NCBI RefSeq assembly: GCF_004027225.2
Contig: NC_044291.2
Location: 11,578,707-11,642,706 of the forward strand
Length of the DNA stretch: 64,000 nt
Reading direction: 5' to 3'
From: Strigops habroptila
Taxonomy: Eukaryota; Chordata; Aves; Psittaciformes; Psittacidae
In this document: one piece after another, positions 58,764 through 64,000 of the stretch
Layout: every line of letters begins with the position of its first letter
Position numbering within the stretch: the stretch's first letter is position 1
Notes under the pieces: generated by a model
Database searches by the model: none
The model's input: the letters and a program-made list of their open reading frames with translations, nothing else
What the model was told of the DNA's origin: nothing
Made by a program: the position numbers and the translations under genes

Positions 58764-59440
58764 ACGTGGGGTGGGGACCCCTCCTGCACCCCCCGGCTCA
58801 CCCCACTTTGTAGATAGGTGTTGCCCTGTCAGCACGGTGGGACAGGGATGCCCTCTCGGATGTGGCACAGAGGGGAGGACAAGGCTGCGGCAGGCTGTGG
58901 GCAGCCAGCATTGGTGTGGGGGGGAGCTGCAGGTGGGGGTGCTGGGCTCGCGGGGGCTGTAGGGCACAGGAGTATTGGCCAAGGTTGGCCACGGGGCACA
59001 GGTCCCAGCCAGCCCCCTGGCATGACCCCACAGAGCCCTCTCCGGGTGAGCGATGCTTGCTCAGAGAGAGGGCACCCCAAGGACCCCCAGCCTCTGCCCG
59101 CTGGCCAGCCTGGCTGCCTGCACACACAGAGCCCCCTGTGCCTGCTTGCATCCAGCACACTGCCCAGTGCCCCGTGGCCCACCGCAGCGCTGCTGGGGCC
59201 GTGCAGAACCTGGGGTGCTGCTGGCAGCCCTGCAGGGATGCACCGGTGCGGTCTGCGGTGGGAGCGAGTGCCACAGGGTCCCCGCTCCTTCATGTCTGTG
59301 TCCTGAGCATGTCACTGTGTGATCGTCGGGTGCAGCAGGGACCCCCTGGGGGAGCTGTAACGCACCCACGGGTGCCCCCGGGACCCCGTAAGGCGGGGCA
59401 GGGGCTGCGGTAGGTCCCGGCTGTACCCATGGCTGGGTGT
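58764..59440 (+). other. AJM1 3' UTR and spacer
   Basis: Between the AJM1 stop and the PHPT1 promoter. I find no AATAAA or ATTAAA, so the AJM1 poly(A) site is not placed. No other feature seen. Confidence 0.5.
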
Positions 59441-59689
59441 GGAGCCAGGCGGGATGAAGGCTCCCGCGGCGGGGGGGGGGGCGTCTGACCGCGGCCGAGG
59501 GCAGTGGGGCTGCCCCAGGGAGGGGCCGGGGCACCGGCGGAGGGCAGAGCCGGCCGAAGGCACTGCTCAGTTCTCCGCAGCTCGCCCGGGGCTGCCCCAC
59601 GGTGCTGCCCAGCCCCGGGCGCGCTGCCGCTGGGCCGTGCGGGTGCCGCCTCCAGCTCCGGCCGGGCCGCGGCGCCGCGGGGCGAGGCC

Positions 59690-59840
59690 TGAGGAGAACC
59701 CGCCCCGAGCTCCCCCTCCGCCGGTCCCCGCAGCCGGGGCCCCGCCCCGCCGGTGGGCGGGCACCCGTGGGCGGTGCCGGGCGCTGGTTGGCGGCGGCGG
59801 CGGCGGCGGAAGGCGCGTGTCGCGGCGCGGGGCGGGCGCG
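59690..59840 (+). promoter_or_regulatory. PHPT1: CpG-rich promoter of PHPT1
   Basis: TATA-less, CpG-dense sequence with GC boxes (CCCGCCCCGCC at 59741-59751, TGGGCGGG at 59754-59761, GTGGGCGG at 59767-59774) and a GGC run at 59791-59809 just before the ATG. Typical of a housekeeping promoter; the exact start site is not visible. Confidence 0.7.
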
Positions 59841-59979
59841 ATGGCGGCGGCGCTCTCGGGGGTCCCGGACGTGGAGATCGACGGTGACGGCGTGTTCAAG
59901 TACGTGCTGGTGCGTGTGCGCGCGGCCGGCGCGCCCGGGAAGGACGTCGTGCGCGGGCACGGCTGGGCCGAGTACCACG
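59841..59979 (+). CDS. PHPT1: PHPT1 coding exon 1
   Basis: Start ATG to donor GTGAGG. Encodes residues 1-46 ending at the catalytic His, with one base of the next codon. Extremely CpG-rich. Confidence 0.96.
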
Positions 59980-60735
59980 GTGAGGGGCGCGCGCACCGCG
60001 GGCTCCATCCCCGCACCCGCGGTACCGGGGCTGCCCCGCGGCTCCTCCTCGGGGCTCGGGCGGTGTCTGCCCCCACCCCGGGCGTGACCGGCCCCACGGG
60101 TCCCTCTCCCCGCAGCCGACATCTACGAGCGGACGGCGGCGGAGCTGGCGCGGCAGGGCCTGGACTGCGAGTGCCTGGGGGGCGGCCGGCTCGCCCACCG
60201 CCCCCAGGAGAGGAAGATCCACGTTTACGGATACTCGGTGGTAAGCGGGGCCCGGGGGTGCGGCGGCGGGGGGGGGACATGACACACACCCCCGTGGGCG
60301 CGGCCGCTTCCTCCCGATGCCGCGCGGGTTCCCGCGCCGGGCACGCTGCTCGTGGGATGCGCGCATCGCATCCCCATGGCAGCCCCGGGACGGATGTCGG
60401 TGTTGCCGGTGCCGGTTTTCCCAGCGCCAGGGTGGCGCCATCCCGCTCTCCGGCAGCCGGGGCCGGGCTGAGCTGCCCGTGGCCTGAGCCGCTGCCGCAG
60501 AGGGATCGGAGCCCATCGGTGGTTCATGGGCTCAGTGGCATCTGCTGCTGCCGGGGCTGCTGCCCGAGCCTCTGATTGCCGTGAGCTCCCCCGTGGGTGA
60601 TACCACACTGGCACTACTTGGGGCCCCTCTCTCCTCTGCTAGGGCTTTGGGCGAGCCGACCACTCCGTGACTACGGAGAAGCTGAAGGCCAAGTATCCGG
60701 ACTACGAGATCACCTGGGCGGATGAAGGCTACTGA
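59841..60735 (+). CDS. PHPT1: 14 kDa phosphohistidine phosphatase, three exons
   Basis: join(59841-59979, 60116-60240, 60643-60735), 118 codons plus stop; GT-AG introns, frame exact. The enzyme removes phosphate from histidine in cytosolic proteins. The sequence follows the family throughout: [18 protein letters not shown], then GWAEYHADIYE with the catalytic His at residue 46 (His53 in human), then [16 protein letters not shown], and the end [20 protein letters not shown]. Human PHPT1 is 125 residues; the difference is a shorter N-terminus and a shorter loop before VVRG. The ATG has G at -3 and +4. It lies about 1.1 kb downstream of AJM1 on the same strand, as in mammals, but has its own promoter. 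Confidence 0.97.
60116..60240 (+). CDS. PHPT1: PHPT1 coding exon 2
   Basis: Acceptor CTCTCCCCGCAG, donor GTAAGC. Encodes [20 protein letters not shown] onward to KIHVYGYSV. Confidence 0.96.
60643..60735 (+). CDS. PHPT1: PHPT1 coding exon 3
   Basis: Acceptor CTCCTCTGCTAG. Encodes [20 protein letters not shown] through the conserved final WADEGY and TGA. Confidence 0.97.
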   Translation, partial: GFGRADHSVTTEKLKAKYPDYEITWADEGY

Positions 60736-61030
60736 CTCGTCTGCCCAGGCTGCAGAAGCGGCACCAGCCTGGAGCTGGTGTGGCCAGACCCGGTGTCGGG
60801 GTGGTGGCAGTGGGCTCCCGGTACTCTGGGCTCTTCTGGTTTTCCTTTGTGTTGAACTCGCCTGTTCTCCACTGTCACCGGACTTCCCACGTGCTGGTGG
60901 GTGCTCCCACGTCCCCAGCGCGGCAAAGCCTTGGTGAAGCCGGTGGGTGCCGTGCCCTGACCTCCCCAGTAGCGACGGGGTTTGTCCCACATGCGTGTGT
61001 GAGAATTAAACACCCTGGGCAGCGCAGTGT
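60736..61030 (+). other. PHPT1: PHPT1 3' UTR with ATTAAA polyadenylation signal
   Basis: ATTAAA at 61005-61010, about 270 bases after the stop, followed by a GT-containing stretch (GTGTTCATGG). The cleavage site is estimated near 61025-61030. Confidence 0.7.
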
Positions 61031-61827
61031 TCATGGCTCGGTCTGCTCCTTCCCCTGGTCTGGGATGTACCCCCCACAACAGGAGTGACCCCCCAGGTTT
61101 CCAGCCCCTCGTGGGGGCCTGACCCTGGAGCTGTCAGGGTCTGGGGTGGGGACATCGGAGGGGCTGTCAGGATCAGCCTTGGGAAGGGTTGGGGCAAGGG
61201 TGGAGGGAGCAATCGGTCCCCATGCCTGGTGGGGAGGGAGCTGAGCTGCCCCGGGGCATGGTTGGGAGACCATGCCTGTTCCCACCCCACTGGGTGGTCA
61301 CACCTTGAGGTAGAGCTCAAGGCTCAGGTAGAGGTCAGGCTGCCAGGTAGATCGCTTGGTCGCTGTCCCATACAAGGTTGGGACTGGAGGAGCCTTAACC
61401 CCCAGGTCCCAGCCCCATTTCACCTGTCAGACTACGATCCTGTGTGCTCCTGGCTCCTGCCTGGCCACTCTGCCTGCTGCTGCCTCCCTGCCTTCCCCCC
61501 TTGCCATCAGGGATGTGGGCTACCTAGAGAGGAAGCGGTTCCTCCGTGCCTGGAGCCATGCAGGGTCAGCACAACCTGCTGAGGCTCAGCCCCCGGGCCC
61601 AGTGTCCTGCCTCAAACTCAAAAGATAGATCATGAGGGATAGGGATGAGCTTCATGGGCCAGGCTCGGGGTGTGGGACCACTGCCTGGGTGGTAGCTCAG
61701 GGCTGTAGCTCAGTCTCCTGTGGAGGATGGTGCCCACCAGCCTCCACAGGAGGGGGAAGGGGAAGCAAGCTGGTGGAAGGGGAAGCAAGCTGGCAGCTCA
61801 GCTCAGGTGCCCAGGATATAATATCGC

Positions 61828-62058
61828 AAAATCATAGAATGGTTTGGGTTGAGGGGACCTTAAAGCTCATCCAGTTCCAACCCCCTGCCACGGGCAGGGA
61901 CACCTTCCACTAGAGCAGGTTGCTCCAAGCCCCTGTGTCCAACCTGGCCTTGAACACTGCCAGGGATGGGGCAGCCACAGCTTCTCTGGGCACCCTGTGC
62001 CAGCGCCTCAGCACCCTCACAGGGAAGAGCTTCTACCTAAGAGCTCACCTCAATCTCC
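61828..62058 (-). mobile_element. CR1 LINE 3' end, antisense
   Basis: Starts AAATCATAGAATGGTTTGGG and carries CCACGGGCAGGGACACC. Young subfamily, ending at CAATCTCCC, where unrelated sequence begins. Confidence 0.95.
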
Positions 62059-62269
62059 CGTGTTTCAGTTTGAAAGTGCAACATGCATGAGGTTGCACTG
62101 GGCCTGCTCTAGACAAACAGCTCTGCTGTGCCTACACTTGACCTCCTGCAAAGTGCTGACCATCTTCTCCATGCTGGGGTGAATGTTACACAACAGTCAG
62201 GAGTGCCCTGAACACTGGTGGCTGTTAGGTGGGGGCTGAGTGCCCTGCACTGGTCACATGGAGGAGCGC

Positions 62270-62680
62270 AGCTTGGAAGCACCTCTGGAGATGTCCAGTC
62301 CATCCCTTGCCCCAGCAGAGCCAGCTCCAGCCGGTTGCCTGGGGCTGTGGGTTTTGGGCATCTCCACAGCTCCAGACCCTACAGCCTGCTGTGGTTTTGA
62401 TGGCCCTCACAGCAGAGGTTTTTCTTACATGGTATTTCATGTTCTCACTGTCTCTTGTCCTTTCACAGGGCACTCACTGCTTAGAAGAGGCTGCTCCTCT
62501 CTGCTCCCTCCTGTTAGGTCTTTATACACATGGGTGACATCCCCCTGTGCCTTCTCAAGTTTGGGCAGCTCCAGCTCTGTCCTCATGGGAAGCTCAGTCC
62601 CTTTATCATCATCACGGTCTGCTCCAGTATGCTCACATCTCTGTAGTGGGGGTCCTCAACATCCGCTTGTGCCTCCTCAG
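62270..62680 (-). mobile_element. Older CR1 LINE fragment, antisense
   Basis: Antisense phrases of the older subfamily: GGAAGCACCTCTGGAGATGTC, CCCTCACAGCAGAGGTTTTT, TCTTGTCCTTTCACAGGGCA and AGTCCCTTTATCATCATCAC. Same subfamily as 31163-32195, heavily mutated. Confidence 0.75.
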
Positions 62681-64000
62681 TGCAGAAGGGAGGGATCAGA
62701 CCTGCTGGAGATGCTCCAGGAGGCCCGTGGCTGCTCTGCTTGAGCTCAGCTTGGTGCCCGTCAGGGCTCTGGACAGCCGGGGAAGGGCAGGGTTCCCGCC
62801 TGCAGGCGCTGCCAGTGCCGGGGCACAGGGCTAGGAGGGTGCAGGTACCGACCCCGCTCGTGCTGGGGGAAGGAGTGAACCCTGTGCTTTACTGCACCTG
62901 ATGCAATCACCTGCAATCTGCTGTCCAAGGCCGTAGACAGGAGGGGAGAAACCTCCGCACTCAGCCTTCAGCAACGGGGGCCCAGCTCTGGGCACGGGGG
63001 CTGCAGCGGCGGCAGCAGGAGGCTCTGCTGGGGCTGAAGAAGAGGGCAATGGCTGGAGAGATGCTGCTGAGAGCCCGGGGAAGGGGCATTGCAGGCTGTT
63101 GCCAGGCTCTGCTGGCCAGGGCACCCTCCCAAAACAGCTTCTGCCCAAACGTGTGGCAGTGGGAGGCTGGCTCTGCCAGGCTGCTCTGCCTGGAGCGGGC
63201 AGGCTGAGTCCCCCGCTCCTGCCTGCCATCGGCAGGGCTGGGGTGCGCTAAGGCAGCTCAGCTGAGTGCTGGGACAGGCTGCAGGACACCATGGGATGTG
63301 TCCTGCCTGTCCCTGCCTCCCCTCCCAGCCTGCCCCAAACTTCTCGACACTTCGAGTTTTGTTCTGAATTCCAAGCTCCAACATTTTTAAGGCTAACTCC
63401 CTCCAGTCCTGTGCATCCCTGCCTGCTGTGGCTCACCACTGCCTGGCTGCATCATGCCCCATTCATATCTTTCCTGCCTTGGGGTTGCTCCTTGCACCCC
63501 ATTCCCACCATCCTTCAGCACAACTGTCATCTCCGGCCACTCCCTGTCTTTCACCCAGAGGTTCTCCCTCTGCTCCTTATGCTATCATGTTTTAATTCCC
63601 TGTGGATAAACATGACACAGCCCAGCAGCTGGCACATTATGGCCCCCAGGCCCCTGGCAGAGGTGCCAGCTTCTCCCTCAGGGCTGGCAGCATCACTGGC
63701 TTGGTGGGAAGAAGTGGCCTTTTCCCTCTCTGAGCTGGTGTGTGCCAGCCAACCCCATCCTGGTCAGAGCAGCACCCAGCATCTTGTCCTGGTTGGAAAA
63801 GGGGGGCTGAAGAAGAGTGGTTCAATGGGGAGAAGCAGCCAAAGGTCTCTTGGGGCTGGATGAAGAGCTGCCCGTTCACCATCTGCGATGCTGTGGTGGT
63901 GCCGGGCAGCAGGACCACAGGTGACCTGTCCCAGCCCGGCCATAAACCCTGCTGCGGGGCTGGAAAGCAGATAACAGCGGGGCTGAAGTCCAGGGGAGCA

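Larger units (their letters stand above)
61031..64000. other. Downstream stretch with two CR1 pieces, no gene supported
   Basis: Apart from CR1 at 61828-62058 and 62270-62680 I recognise nothing. MAMDC4, which follows PHPT1 in human, is not detected in these 3 kb. Confidence 0.6.

Noticed and set aside
59061-60122. 353-codon antisense frame, and the 378-codon + frame at 59439-60575, around PHPT1
   Set aside because: Both cross the PHPT1 promoter and introns. The PHPT1 exons account for the conserved sequence.
61369-61410. Short CR1-like phrase GTTGGGACTGGAGGAGCCTTAA
   Set aside because: Too short and lacking the CR1 tail to call with confidence.
63637-63918. Minus-strand frame with TASQMVNGQLFIQPQ and nearby splice-like signals
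   Set aside because: Looks slightly protein-like but matches nothing I recognise, and it runs toward the window edge. Not enough to call an exon.

Overview
This is a stretch of bird nuclear DNA. It is littered with CR1 non-LTR retrotransposon fragments of the avian type, whose 3' ends carry the ATTCTATG-like signature. It also has spliced vertebrate genes with GT-AG introns and compact GC-rich promoters. The gene order RABL6 - AJM1 - PHPT1, all on the + strand, is the same as on human 9q34.3. I cannot name the species. Several CR1 copies are nearly identical, so the family was active recently in this lineage.

Layout. From 1 to about 44.2 kb lies RABL6, from mid-gene to its 3' end. Thirteen coding exons are visible (1064-42156, 685 codons plus stop) and are joined in one uninterrupted reading frame. 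The exons carrying the P-loop lie upstream of the window. Its introns are fairly AT-rich and hold most of the CR1 copies. From about 44.2 to 50.2 kb is intergenic DNA in which I see no gene, and base composition becomes GC-rich across it. Around 49.0-51.3 kb is a CpG-rich block with a TATA-like element, a plausible non-coding first exon ending in a good donor at 50394, and nearby tandem repeats. This block may be the AJM1 promoter. The AJM1 coding region is a single exon, 55529-58763. It is complete except for a one-base frameshift in a run of nine C at 56767-56775. PHPT1 follows from its own CpG-rich promoter, with three coding exons between 59841 and 60735 and a polyadenylation signal near 61005. 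The last 3 kb hold two CR1 pieces and no gene I can support.

How the genes relate. RABL6 is an atypical Rab-like protein with degenerate G3-G5 boxes. AJM1 is an epithelial apical-junction protein with a MYND-like zinc finger. PHPT1 is a small histidine phosphatase. They are conserved neighbours, not a pathway or operon. I found no novel multi-gene system. The points most worth checking are the AJM1 frameshift, the tyrosine/acid repeat series in AJM1, the recent CR1 copies (including one mosaic copy and a recurrent antisense ORF), the repeats around the presumed AJM1 promoter, and an unassigned exon plus AATAAA near 53.3-53.8 kb.
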